DNA from: Lewinellaceae bacterium
Lineage (GTDB): Bacteria; Bacteroidota; Bacteroidia; Chitinophagales; Saprospiraceae
Length of the DNA: 64,000 nucleotides
NCBI GenBank assembly: GCA_020636135.1
Contig: JACJYK010000002.1
Span: forward strand, 391,501 to 455,500
Direction: 5' to 3'
The notes below the pieces were generated by a model. It saw nothing but the letters and a program-made list of their open reading frames with translations. It had not been told where the DNA came from and ran no database searches. This document shows positions 52,430 through 62,600 of this stretch, in pieces. Every line of letters begins with the position of its first letter. The first letter of the stretch is position 1. The position numbers and the translations under genes are program-made.

Positions 52430-52780
52430 CTACGCTCTCAAAATCTTCTCCATCTTTTTTCCCTTCGCCAATTCATCGATGAGTTTGTCGAGGTAACGGA
52501 CTTTCTGGACGATGTCATCTTCGATGTCTTCGACGCGGTAACCACAGATGACGCCGGTTATCTTAGACCGGTTGGGGTGCATGGCCGGAGCCTGGGCAAA
52601 AAAGGTTTCGAAATCATTTTTTTCATCGAGCTGCTTTTGCAGGGATTCCTGGTCGTAGCCGGTCAGCCAACAGATGATGGCATCCACTTCTTCTTTGGTA
52701 CGGCCTTTTTTTTCCGCTTTGGCAATGTAGTGAGGATAAACGCCAGAGAGTTTCATCCGGTAAATACGGGAGTTATCCAT
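52430..52780 (-). CDS. DUF2200-domain protein
   Basis: Protein of 116 residues matching DUF2200: RIYRMKLSGVYPHYIAKAEK, GRTKEEVDAIICWLTGYDQE, and NRSKITGVICGYRVEDIEDD. No activity is known. It begins 90 bp downstream of the nitrilase gene on the same strand. Confidence 0.88.
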   Translation of the reverse strand: MDNSRIYRMKLSGVYPHYIAKAEKKGRTKEEVDAIICWLTGYDQESLQKQLDEKNDFETFFAQAPAMHPNRSKITGVICGYRVEDIEDDIVQKVRYLDKLIDELAKGKKMEKILRA

Positions 52781-52869
52781 GGTAATTGTTCACTAAGTTA
52801 TTACTTCAATTATTGGAATAAAGATAGGGCTGAATTCCTAATTGATACCCATCATGGTCCATTTTGGAA

Positions 52870-53820
52870 TCAATCATTCACATCGAGGATGGATTGCCGT
52901 TCCCGGTTGATCGTCAACTTGGTGATGTCGGGTCGGGAATAATGACCAGCCGGATCAAAATTCTGTCTTTCTTCCAGGACGCGGTTAAAGTCAATCGTAG
53001 CGACGATCAATTCTTCCCGGTAGGTGACCGGTGAAACGATCCAATTCCCATCCGGACCGGAAATACAGGATCCCCCGTTTGCCAGGATTGCAGGTGCATT
53101 TTCTATTATTGCTCTTAAATGAGGCGTATCCTCTGGAAAATCCTGTTTGGTCATAAATCCAGATACGGAAACCACAAAGGAGAGGGACTCTTTGGCGATG
53201 AAGCGGGTGATGTCGACGGTATTGTTTTCGGAACCAGGCCAAACCGCAATGTGCAGATCTTCCCCTAATCCATAAAGTGCTGTCCTGGATAAAGGCATCC
53301 AGTTTTCCCAGCAATTTAATCCGCCCAGGGTAAAGCTTTTTAATGGATGGACCTGCAATCCATTGCCGTCACCGGGCGACCAGGCCAACCGTTCTTCGTA
53401 GGTAGGTTGCAGTTTCCGGTGTACGGATTTGATCTGTCCTTTTTCATCAATATATACCAGGGAACAGTAGAGGCTGTGGCCTCCGCGATTTTTTGCGCGT
53501 TCGATGGTGCCCAGGTAGATGGCCATCTGGTATTTCCTGGCCAGGTCGCAGATTTCATCCAAATCTCCCGATTCGATTTGGATGGCGTTTCGAAGGTAAT
53601 GCGCATGGATTTCCTTTTGCATCGGTGCGTTGAAATCGGCGCCATGAGTCAGCGACAGCCAAAAAGGATAGCCGGGCAGGAGTGCCTCACCGAATACCAG
53701 AAATTCGCATTGGGCGTTACCGGCTTTTGTGATGTAGTCCTTGATTTTAGCGATGGTCAGATGTTTATTCAACCAAACCGGCGCGATTTGGGCCATTCCT
53801 ATCTTAAGTGTATCATCCAT
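52870..53820 (-). CDS. Nitrilase-type carbon-nitrogen hydrolase
   Basis: Nitrilase-superfamily protein of 316 residues with the full catalytic triad: Glu in VFGEALLPGYPFW (about 45), Lys in VHRKLQPTYEER (about 134) and Cys in GGLNCWENWMPLS (about 170). The GLNCWEN-W sequence is that of true aliphatic/aromatic nitrilases, converting nitriles to acids and ammonia; a nitrile hydratase side activity is possible. It is cytosolic. Confidence 0.92.
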   Translation of the reverse strand: MDDTLKIGMAQIAPVWLNKHLTIAKIKDYITKAGNAQCEFLVFGEALLPGYPFWLSLTHGADFNAPMQKEIHAHYLRNAIQIESGDLDEICDLARKYQMAIYLGTIERAKNRGGHSLYCSLVYIDEKGQIKSVHRKLQPTYEERLAWSPGDGNGLQVHPLKSFTLGGLNCWENWMPLSRTALYGLGEDLHIAVWPGSENNTVDITRFIAKESLSFVVSVSGFMTKQDFPEDTPHLRAIIENAPAILANGGSCISGPDGNWIVSPVTYREELIVATIDFNRVLEERQNFDPAGHYSRPDITKLTINRERQSILDVND

Positions 53821-53923
53821 GGGTTATCTTTTTAATGCTGTCCGTGGCCGGTTGATAAATTGCCAGAAACTTTCATCCGGTAAATACGAAAGTTATCCAT
53901 GGGGAATGTTGTGATTTTATCTT

Positions 53924-54430
53924 TTATTCTGTTTTTCTTTGATGAAAAGCAGTTTCAATTTTGTTCATGGTCATAAACATTCTTCCACTGTTTGGGAGTA
54001 AAGTGAATCCATATTTCGTGTAGAATGCAACTGCCTCTCCGTCAATTGGATCTACAACTACCGCTACGGCACCTATTTGATTTTTGGCTACATCCAGGCT
54101 CTGCTTTAATGCATTAATCAACATTAATTTACCGTAACCATTACCAAACTCATTTTTATCAACAGCTAACCGGCCTAATAAAATGACTGGTAGGTAAGGA
54201 TAACTTATCTTCTTTTGATATTCAAGCGGGGCATCTGATTTTGGAATGCTTTCAGTGGATAAGGTATAGTAGCCAATGACTTCCTTATTGTCATTAATGA
54301 TGACAAAGCAGGTGCAAGCTGCTACTTTTACATCTTTTGTGACATTTCTTAGAATGTAATTATTCAACGATGATTTGCCACAGTCGAACTTGTCCCTGAT
54401 AAATTGAGGGCTATAGGGTAGAATCTTCAA
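53924..54430 (-). CDS. GNAT-type toxin (TacT-like) of a toxin-antitoxin pair
   Basis: GNAT acetyltransferase of 168 residues similar to TacT/AtaT-like toxins: FIRDKFDCGKSSLNNYIL (the sequence DCGxxxLNxYL is typical), VIGYYTLSTESIPKSDAP, LGRLAVDKNEFGNGYGKLML (acetyl-CoA site), DPIDGEAVAFYTKYGF. Such toxins acetylate aminoacyl-tRNA and stop translation. It overlaps nothing but starts 2 bp after the antitoxin gene. Confidence 0.88.
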   Translation of the reverse strand: MKILPYSPQFIRDKFDCGKSSLNNYILRNVTKDVKVAACTCFVIINDNKEVIGYYTLSTESIPKSDAPLEYQKKISYPYLPVILLGRLAVDKNEFGNGYGKLMLINALKQSLDVAKNQIGAVAVVVDPIDGEAVAFYTKYGFTLLPNSGRMFMTMNKIETAFHQRKTE

Positions 54431-54432
54431 AA

Positions 54433-54726
54433 TTAAGGGTTTATTAAAGCATCATGATATTTTATAGCTTCCAGGAGGGCATCATTTGGTTGTTCTTCAT
54501 TGCCCATTAAAGCTTTAAAGAATATTGCTTTGTCCCGTTCAGAAGCAAGGATCCTATTTTTTTCCTCTATGATTGCCTTTGATTCTTTTGTTAAGATATG
54601 CCGGACAAACTCAGAAAAAGATGTAAAACCCATCAGGGATTTTGCATACTCATAGAGTTCCTTATCATCAGAACTGACTCTAATTTCGACCCTGCTATCA
54701 CCTTTTTTCTTTGTAAGAGCATCCAT
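54433..54726 (-). CDS. DUF1778-like antitoxin (TacA-like)
   Basis: Antitoxin of 97 residues: a ribbon-helix-helix N-terminus (SRVEIRVSSDDKELYEYAKS, FTSFSEFVRHILTKES) for DNA binding and a C-terminal helical tail (FFKALMGNEEQPNDALLEAI) that would wrap the toxin. It precedes the GNAT toxin by 2 bp, the usual order. Its promoter region holds an inverted repeat (54747-54800). Confidence 0.88.
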   Translation of the reverse strand: MDALTKKKGDSRVEIRVSSDDKELYEYAKSLMGFTSFSEFVRHILTKESKAIIEEKNRILASERDKAIFFKALMGNEEQPNDALLEAIKYHDALINP

Positions 54727-54746
54727 TCCCAGGTAATTTTAATTAA

Positions 54747-54800
54747 ATGTACGGAATATATACGTACATAACAAACATGCTACGTACAAGTTCCGTACAT
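54747..54800 (-). promoter_or_regulatory. Nested palindromic operator of the toxin-antitoxin operon
   Basis: ATGTACGGAA (54747-54756) and TTCCGTACAT (54791-54800) are perfect 10-bp inverted repeats. Between them are two copies of TACGTAC (54761-54767 and 54781-54787), and on the minus strand the -7-like CATGTTTG lies in the middle. A ribbon-helix-helix antitoxin binding these would repress the operon. Confidence 0.65.
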
Positions 54801-54815
54801 CTTAATATCGATTTA

Positions 54816-56306
54816 TCAGGCCACCACTGCCTCAATCACCTTCCCTTCTACATCCGTTAACCGGAACGGCCGTCCCTGAAAGTCATAGGTCAACTTTTCA
54901 TGGTCGAAGCCCAGCAGCCGTAGTATGGTCGCCTGGATATCGTGCGGGTTCACTTTACCGGCGATGGGTTCGTAGCCGAATTCGTCGGTTTCGCCATAGG
55001 ATGAGCCGCCTTTGATGCCACCGCCGGCCATCCACATCGTGAATGCGTCGCCATGATGGTCGCGGCCTTTGAAGGGATTGGCTTTGCCTTCCCGGTTTTC
55101 AGCCATCGGGGTACGGCCGAATTCACCACCCCAGACCACCAGCGTCTGATCGAGTAAACCGCGTTGTTTGAGATCCATCAGGAGGGCAGCCACCGGCTGG
55201 TCCGTAAGTTCGCATTTGCGTTTGAGGCCAAAGTCTACGGACTCGTTCATTCCGGTGCCGTGCATGTCCCAGCCCCAGTCATAAAGCTGGACAAAACGAA
55301 CGCCTTTCTCCACCAGTTTGCGGGCGAGCAACACGTTGTTGGCAAAACTCGCTTTACCGGGCTCCGTGCCATACATGGTGTGAATGTACTCAGGTTCTTT
55401 GGAGATGTCCATGACCTCCGGCACCGAGATCTGCATCCGGTAGGCCATTTCGTACTGGGAGATGCGGCTTAATGTCTCGGGATCGCCGTATTCATCAAAG
55501 GAAGATTGATTGACCTTGTTGATGGCCTCGATGGAAGCTTTGCGCAGATCACGGGTTATACCATCGGGGTCATCTAGAAATAAGACCGGATCTCCTTCTG
55601 AGCGGCACTGTACACCCTGATACACCGAAGGCAGGAAGCCACTACCCCAGATGGACTTGCCGGCATCGGGATTGTTGCCACCCGATGTCAGCACCACAAA
55701 GGCAGGCAGGTCATTGTTTTCGGTGCCGAGTCCGTAAGTTACCCAGGATCCCATGCTGGGGCGGCCCAGGCGGGCACTACCGGTCTGCATCAGGAGTTGA
55801 GCGGGAGCATGGTTAAACTGATCGGTGGATACCGCCTTCAAAAAGGCCAGATCGTCCACGGTGTTCGACAGATGGGGAAGGTTTTCACTGAGCCAGGTCC
55901 CACTTTCTCCATATTGGGCGAATTTGGCCTGGGGTGCCAGCATTTTAGGTACGCCGCGGATGAAGGCAAATTTCTTACCCTCCAGGAAAGAGGGTGGACA
56001 GTCCAGCCCATCGAGTTTAAAGAGCTCGGGTTTGTAGTCAAAGAGTTCCAGCTGGGAGGGCGCTCCGGCCATATGCAGGTAGATAACCGATTTTGCCTTG
56101 CCAGCAAATTGCGGCAGTTTAGGCGCTAACGGATTGGCGGGGTCAAACAAGTTTGCCTTTGTTCCGGAATGGCAGCCAGGCAGCAATGATCCCAGCGCCA
56201 GGCTTCCTAATCCCAACATGGAATCATGAAGAAAGGTCCGCCGGGTGCGCTGCATCAACACTGCGTGCTGGGCTTCCTGGAAGAGTTTGTGTTTAAGATG
56301 GGACAT
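54816..56306 (-). CDS. DUF1501 (sulfatase-like fold) protein with Tat signal
   Basis: Protein of 496 residues with a Tat signal (RTRRTFLHDSMLGLGSLAL) and the DUF1501 body: KAKSVIYLHMAGAPSQLELFD, ENLPHLSNTVDDLAFLKAVS, GGEFGRTPMAENREGKANPF and GRDHHGDAFTMWMAGGGIKG. Relatives are paired with DUF1549/DUF1553 proteins, exactly as here (5 bp gap). The pair was first noticed in Planctomycetes and is frequent in Bacteroidota; its role is thought to be in degrading complex organic matter but is not established. Confidence 0.93.
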   Translation of the reverse strand: MSHLKHKLFQEAQHAVLMQRTRRTFLHDSMLGLGSLALGSLLPGCHSGTKANLFDPANPLAPKLPQFAGKAKSVIYLHMAGAPSQLELFDYKPELFKLDGLDCPPSFLEGKKFAFIRGVPKMLAPQAKFAQYGESGTWLSENLPHLSNTVDDLAFLKAVSTDQFNHAPAQLLMQTGSARLGRPSMGSWVTYGLGTENNDLPAFVVLTSGGNNPDAGKSIWGSGFLPSVYQGVQCRSEGDPVLFLDDPDGITRDLRKASIEAINKVNQSSFDEYGDPETLSRISQYEMAYRMQISVPEVMDISKEPEYIHTMYGTEPGKASFANNVLLARKLVEKGVRFVQLYDWGWDMHGTGMNESVDFGLKRKCELTDQPVAALLMDLKQRGLLDQTLVVWGGEFGRTPMAENREGKANPFKGRDHHGDAFTMWMAGGGIKGGSSYGETDEFGYEPIAGKVNPHDIQATILRLLGFDHEKLTYDFQGRPFRLTDVEGKVIEAVVA

Positions 56307-56311
56307 CCGGA

Positions 56312-59020
56312 TCAGCTTTTAGTGATGACTTCATCAAGGTTAAGTATGGCGTTGGCTACCAGAACCAAGGAGGCATAATCGGAATCGGGTTCAACCGTTC
56401 CACACATGTGCCGGGTCAGCTCCGGGTCGAGTTCATAGGCGGCCTTACCCTGTTCGAAGAGCGCTACCAATGCGGTCAGACTGGCCTGGCTGATGGGTTG
56501 CCCGGTCATGATGGTATAGGCATTGGAGACTTTTTTCGTTTTGTCGGGGGTATCCTGCGCCGCCCGATCAGCCAGTTTGCGGGAAAGGTCCAGGTACACC
56601 GAATCGTTTAGGGTAACCAGAGCCTGCAGGGGCGTATTGGTGACGATGCGTCTGGCCGAGCACACTTCACGCCCTACGCCGTCAAAAGCAATCATCGAAG
56701 GGTAGGGAGCGGTCCTTTTCCAATAGGTGTATAGGGCACGGCGGTATTGTTCTTTGTTTTTGCTTTTGTTCCATTTCAGACCGCTATAGGGTGAGTTCCA
56801 GATGCCCTCGGGTTGGTAAGGCATGACCGGAGGACCGTACATTTCCGGGTTGAGGACTCCGCACCGCGCCAGTGCCTGATCGCGAATCTGTTCTGCCGTA
56901 AGACGCAGACGGGGACCGCGAGCCAGGAATTTGTTCTTAGGATCGGCTGCCAGCTGGGGTTCGCTGATGTGTGAATCCTGCCGGTAGGTGGAAGAAAGCA
57001 CGATCGTACGCAGTAATTTTTTCATACTCCAGGCATCATCGTGGATGAATTGCCAGGAGAGGTACTCCAGTAATGCGGGATGACTGCAGGCGGCACCCTG
57101 ACTACCCAGGTCTTCCAAAGTCTCGACGAGGCCAAAGCCAAATAGTTGTTCCCACAGCCGGTTGACCAATGTACGGGCAAGCAGGGGATTTTCCGGATCG
57201 GTCATCCACCGGGCGAGGCCTAACCGGTTGGCAGGCGCTCCTTCCGGAAATGGATTCAATGATGCCGGGGTCCCGGGAGATACCGTATCCCCGAGGCTCA
57301 GCCAGCTGCCGCGTTCGAAAATGCGGGTGACGCGGTGCATGGGAGGTGGATTATCCATCAGGATGGGTGTAGTCTCCACCGGTGCATTGACCAGTGACCA
57401 ATATTCATCCCTGGCCTCCTGATAGCCAGGCTGGTGATTACCCGGAAAGGCATTGGTGAAATAAAACCAGTCAAAGCGCACACCGGTTGCCAGCGGATCT
57501 TGCAGTGATGCATTATCGTAGGTGAAGTAAAGGTCGTGATGACCTTCCACCGGCTTGATGGGCATCTCATGAATGATCCAGCCTCGTTTGCCCTGGAAGG
57601 CATTGAGATTTAGCGTACCGATCACCGGCCCGTCTGGTTGGTCCAGATGAATGCGCCAGATTCCGCCAGGACGATGTAATACCACCCGCAAGACGAGTTT
57701 TTCGTTATTGCCCAGGTAAACATGGGAGAGCCGGGCGCTGCTGTGATTGCGCATGGCCAGCCATTTGGTATCGGAAAGCTCTGCGTTGCTAAAATCATCG
57801 CAACGCAGTGAATTGTAGGCGGGTTGCCAGGTCTTGACGAAGTGGTCAATAGCTTGTTTTTGGGTTTCCGATACGTGTGTATCCATCCATTGGTTCAATT
57901 GCTGGTATTGCGCCGTCTGCAGGCTGTCAAAATGCCGTAAGCGGGGATAATCGTCATAGGTATCTTCATCGCGGGTATCATTGAAGAAGGCCATGAAGCG
58001 GTAATAGTCTTCGTGGCGGAAGGGGTCGTAGGGATGGCTGTGGCATTGTACACAAGCGAAGGTGGTGCCCAGCAAGGCTTCCCAGGTGGTGTTGACCCGG
58101 TCCAGGACGGCAGCGACGCGAAATTCTTCATTGTCGGTGCCTCCTTCGTCATTGGTCATGGTATTGCGATGAAAAGCCGTGGCGATGTACTGATCTTCGG
58201 ATGGATGAGGAAGGAGATCGCCGGCGATTTGCTCGGTGATGAATTGATCGTAAGGCTTGTCCGCGTTAAATGCCCGGATGAGCCAGTCGCGGTAGCGCCA
58301 GATGTCGCGCGAGTCATCGCGTTCGTAGCCTTTGGTATCGGCATAACGAGCGAGGTCCAGCCACATGCTGGTCCATTTTTCACCGTAATGGGGTGACGCG
58401 AGTAAGGAGTCAACCATCGCCTGGTAGTTGGCTTCTGAAGGATCGGCCAGGTAGCGAACGGTAGCTGCTCCTTCATCGGGATAGCCGATCAGGTCCAGGC
58501 TCACCCGGCGCGCCAGGGTGGCCGGATCGGCCTGAGGGGACACCTGCAGCCCTTGTTCTTTGGCTGCCTTGAGAATAAATCGATCGATATCGTTCGTAAC
58601 CCAGTCGTCAGAAGGCATTGGAGGGGTTACTTCCCGGATGGATTGATAAGCCCAATGTTCGCCCCATTGGGCTCCTTCCTTAATCCAGCGCGTAAGCAAA
58701 TCGATTTGTTCCTGTGGCAGGGCATCGTGTTCGTAGGGCATGCGTTCTTCGGGATCTGTTGAGGTCAGCCGGAGGATCATTTCACTGGACTCAGGATGCC
58801 CGGGAACGATGCCGTAGGCCCCGGATTTTAGCTGGCCAAGAGCCTCCTCCCGAAAGAGCACGCTGAAATTGCCTTGTTTTTTGACCCCACCGTGGCAGAT
58901 GATGCATTCCTTATTCAAAATGGGCTTGACCTGGGTGGCAAAGTCCACCGGAGGCTGCTGCTGGCATGACCAGGTCAACGCGATGAGAAATAGCCAAAAA
59001 TATCCGGTTCGCAATTGCAT
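56312..59020 (-). CDS. DUF1549/DUF1553 protein with N-terminal cytochrome c-like motif
   Basis: Large lipoprotein of 902 residues: lipobox TWSC; PSCyt1-like haem-binding CIICHGGVKKQGNFSV at about 40; DUF1549 with LARRVSLDLIGYPDEG, YGEKWTSMWLDLARYADTKG; and DUF1553 with NRLGLARWMTDPENPLLART, RLTAEQIRDQALARCG and TNTPLQALVTLNDSVYLDLS. First gene of the pair with DUF1501. The gene starts at 59020 (MQLRTGYFWLFLIALTW). Confidence 0.92.
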   Translation of the reverse strand: MQLRTGYFWLFLIALTWSCQQQPPVDFATQVKPILNKECIICHGGVKKQGNFSVLFREEALGQLKSGAYGIVPGHPESSEMILRLTSTDPEERMPYEHDALPQEQIDLLTRWIKEGAQWGEHWAYQSIREVTPPMPSDDWVTNDIDRFILKAAKEQGLQVSPQADPATLARRVSLDLIGYPDEGAATVRYLADPSEANYQAMVDSLLASPHYGEKWTSMWLDLARYADTKGYERDDSRDIWRYRDWLIRAFNADKPYDQFITEQIAGDLLPHPSEDQYIATAFHRNTMTNDEGGTDNEEFRVAAVLDRVNTTWEALLGTTFACVQCHSHPYDPFRHEDYYRFMAFFNDTRDEDTYDDYPRLRHFDSLQTAQYQQLNQWMDTHVSETQKQAIDHFVKTWQPAYNSLRCDDFSNAELSDTKWLAMRNHSSARLSHVYLGNNEKLVLRVVLHRPGGIWRIHLDQPDGPVIGTLNLNAFQGKRGWIIHEMPIKPVEGHHDLYFTYDNASLQDPLATGVRFDWFYFTNAFPGNHQPGYQEARDEYWSLVNAPVETTPILMDNPPPMHRVTRIFERGSWLSLGDTVSPGTPASLNPFPEGAPANRLGLARWMTDPENPLLARTLVNRLWEQLFGFGLVETLEDLGSQGAACSHPALLEYLSWQFIHDDAWSMKKLLRTIVLSSTYRQDSHISEPQLAADPKNKFLARGPRLRLTAEQIRDQALARCGVLNPEMYGPPVMPYQPEGIWNSPYSGLKWNKSKNKEQYRRALYTYWKRTAPYPSMIAFDGVGREVCSARRIVTNTPLQALVTLNDSVYLDLSRKLADRAAQDTPDKTKKVSNAYTIMTGQPISQASLTALVALFEQGKAAYELDPELTRHMCGTVEPDSDYASLVLVANAILNLDEVITKS

Positions 59021-59313
59021 AAAACTAAGTTAGGAGATTTTGAGTGAGTTAACCACAGAGTACCCACAGTTTTGCGCAGAGGAATAAAGACTTTACGGAC
59101 ATAGGTGATTTTCTCCGGAGAGGAGGTAGAAGCAATGTTGAATTTTAAATGTAAAGTGCTCAATAGGGATTTGATTTAAATGGCAACTTTTGTTGAAACC
59201 AAATTAAGTAAGCTGCAGACCACTTATTCAATCCGGTATTTTCTGGTACTGGTCTAGATTTGTTGATGGTAGGTGACGGTTAGACTTTGTTTGTGTAGAA
59301 ATTAATGTTTGGT

Positions 59314-59514
59314 ATGAAGTCATCGACACCTTTTATCTGGCCCAAAATCGGACACCTTTTATTCCTGTTAGGGGGCGTTTCCGGCTTGATCATGGCCGGG
59401 TTCCAGATGACTAACCAGCCAGCCGTAATCAATACGGTCCAGGTGGTCGACACCCTGTCCCGGCAGGCTCCCGTCATAGCCGATCCTTTGGCATTTCAAT
59501 CCACTGTAAGATGA
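59314..59514 (+). CDS. Possible small membrane protein
   Basis: A frame of 66 codons from ATG 59314 (MKSSTPFIWPKIGHLLFLLG; an ATG at 59305 would add three). One hydrophobic helix, IGHLLFLLGGVSGLIMAGF, then a polar tail. No homologue recognised. It is the only credible frame in the 604-bp gap between the PSD-like gene and the T9SS protein, but could be chance. Confidence 0.35.
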   Translation: MKSSTPFIWPKIGHLLFLLGGVSGLIMAGFQMTNQPAVINTVQVVDTLSRQAPVIADPLAFQSTVR

Positions 59515-59530
59515 TTGCTTCCCTTTCAAT

Positions 59531-59558
59531 AAAAAAAGCCGGCATTGTGCGTGCCGGC
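59531..59558 (-). terminator. Intrinsic terminator for the T9SS protein gene
   Basis: On the minus strand GCCGGCA (complement of 59552-59558), a 7-base loop and TGCCGGC, then seven Ts (complement of 59531-59537). It lies 67 bp after the stop codon of the 1151-residue protein. Confidence 0.85.
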
Positions 59559-59624
59559 CTGATGGGTTAAGGGTTGTGAAATAATCGGTAAACAGTCTGG
59601 CTGTTTAGGCCGAATATTGCAGCA

Positions 59625-62600
59625 TCAATGGACCACGATGCGCTTGACGCCCTGATGGGTTGGCGTCAACAGATGCAAGAGGTAAATGCCAGGTGATGAA
59701 GGTGTTCGCAAAGTGTGATGCTGTCCCCCCGCCACCATTTCCTGTTGGATAAGACTGCCGTCTATTCGGTACCAGGATAACTGTACCGGACCCAGGATGC
59801 CCGGCAGGTCAATCCAGACACTTCCATAGACTGGATTGGGGTTTACCTGCCATGTATCGTTTTCGAATCGGGAAAGAGCCGTAGTACTTCCAGTGATGAA
59901 GGTGACGGATTCGGACCAATCACTGATATTCTCACCACAGGATACCCGTACCTGAAATACGATGGAGGTATCGGAAGGCAGGTTTTTAAGTTCAATGGTA
60001 GCTGTTGTCTGAGCATTCATGCGCATCCAGCTTGAATCGTTCTGTAGGCGAAAGCGGTATTGGTATTCGGCGACTCCTGCCAGGGTACAAGTGATCTTTG
60101 CATTGGTGCCTTCAGCGATAACCTCGAGGTCATCAGGCGTAGGAACGCTACATGCAGTGGTGGTGGTAAAGGGAAGGGCTTCAGACCAATCGGAAATCCC
60201 CTGCATGCAACCTGCGCGCATAGACACATAATAGGTGGTACCCGGACTAAGAGGAGTTGCCGTCATATCCGGGGATTTGATGGCCGGCCGGACATTCCAG
60301 GTATTGTCCTCCATCCGCCGGAAGCGGAATTGAAATCCTTTTTCGGAAAAGTAGGTGGTGTGGATGGTGGCATAATCAGGTCCTATGCGTACCACCTGCA
60401 TCTGGCTGGTATCCGGAGTGCTGCAAGGGTCGACCAGTACCGGAGGTTCTTCTCCTCCCGGGGCCTGATAGCTTTCCAGCGTCCGGAATATTAACTCCGG
60501 GCTCCAGGCGCTGAATCCGCCGGCACAAGACACGCGGCATTGGAGGTGGTATTCCGTATTGGCATGGAGACCGCTGGTCTGGCCAATGCCTTCCTCATCT
60601 CCCGGAAAGTATTGCCAGATAAAATCGTCTGAACGGCGGATGCGGTATTGGTAACCTTCCCCATAGAAGTGGCATTGGACCTGTACGGCCGAGTCGCTTA
60701 GGTTCAAAACCTGTAAGTCTGACAGCAATGGTTCAGCACAGGGTCCTGCCTCGGTGCGAAAATAATAGGACAGGGACCAGGCACTGTTCGTATTTCCACA
60801 GGTAAGCTGGCACTGGACCTCGTATTCTTCATCCTCCAAAAGATTGGTCAGCAGGTCACTGGGGGTTGAAATCGTTGCCTGCGTGTTCCAGGTCGGATTG
60901 GTGAGCCGTTTGTACCGGAAGGTATAGGCATCCGCCTGAATCAGGCAGGAAACCCGGGCCATGTTTGTGCTGACGGGATCAGCTCGAAGTTGCTGAATGG
61001 ATGGTGGATTACAGGGATCTTCCGGTTTCAGGGTATGAAATGTCTGGATGCCTGACCAATCGCTCTGGCTATCTATACAGTCAAAATAGCAGCGAAATTC
61101 GTACTCGGTGCCGGGATCCAGACCGGAAATGTCAGTAAAAGTAACCGGGGAGGAAGGTGCATCAAGCCAGGTATTGCTGCCGGCCTGGCGGTATTGAAAT
61201 TCAAATACAGAAGTCAGGGGTAGGGAGCAATTGAGTCGTGCGGAGGTTTGGGTAACCATTTCGGCGTAGAGGTCGGAAGGACGGGCCGGATCGCAGAGGG
61301 TGACGGTACTAGGACCGGAAACCCAGTCTGTCCAGGGGATTTCATCCAATTGTTCGGGACAGCTGGCACGAACAGACCAAAAGTAAGCGGATCCGGGTAT
61401 GAGGCCAGTCACCGTCACCATCGGTTTTCTGGTTTCTACCAATGACTCCGTCGGTTGGACAACAGGCTGACTGTATTTCCATTCGAAGCTGTTGTAGTTT
61501 CCATTCTGGTTGACAGAAAACTGCAGGGTTCCGGATGCAGGAGCGGTGGCGGACAAGTTAGAAGGAAACAGTTCGCCGCATGCTTTGGTGTGAAATTTCA
61601 GATCACGAGACCAGGGACTCCATTGGTTACCGCACTTCACCCGCATTTGCAGGAGGTATTCGTCATCCATGGCGAGGCGCACCAATTCAATGGATGGATC
61701 GGATAGTTCATCGGTAGGAATGTAACCCCCGGGAAAGGCAGAACGTGCATACTGAAACATGTATCCATCAGCCTGGATCCTGGCGCGGACCAGGGCTTTG
61801 GTATAACCTTCTTCAACAACTTCGAAGTCCTGGATCGTCGGCATGGGGCAGCCCGCCAGCGTCATGGTCGTAATGGGATCTGACCAGTCGCTGAAAATTG
61901 CGTTGGATGCATCGCAATAGACCCGGCATGCCAGCTCATAGGTTTTACCGGCTTTCAGGCCATTAAACACTTGCGTGGTTGCAGTGGTCGCTGGCAGTTC
62001 TTCCCAGGTCGTGATGCCAGGCTGGCGGATGCGCCACTGGTAAGCTTCCCCGGTGGAGACGGAATTAATGACCGCTGTGAGCGATTCTTCAGCCCGGTTG
62101 GTGACCGCTAATTCGGACGCCGAGAAGCCGGTGCAGGCCGGTATCGAAAACGTTGCGATTTCCGACCAGACATATTGCGCGGGCGTACACCTTGTTATGA
62201 CCAGCCAATCGTAATCAGTACCCGGTTCAAGTGATTCAAGGTATAAGGTATTATTCGAAAAGTTCGGAATGGACTTGAAGCTCCCCGATCCTTTTATTCC
62301 GTATGAAAAGGTGTAATCTACGGAAGCAACGGAAGTGGTTAGCAATACTGAAGTATAACTGGTGACCTGGCTGAAAAGCTGGGATGCAGGCGGTGTATCG
62401 CAGTCAGGAGATACCGGAGTGGAAAAGACCTGATCATCTGACCAGTCACTCCAGCCGGAGCTTCCACTCAATTCGCATTTGATCCGGAATGAAACCTGGT
62501 AGGTCGTGGCATAGGTCCACGATGCAAGCAAATATTCCGGTGTCTCGAGCCAGCCGGTAATCGTATAATTGGACTGGGTACTGGTTTTATATCTGAATTC

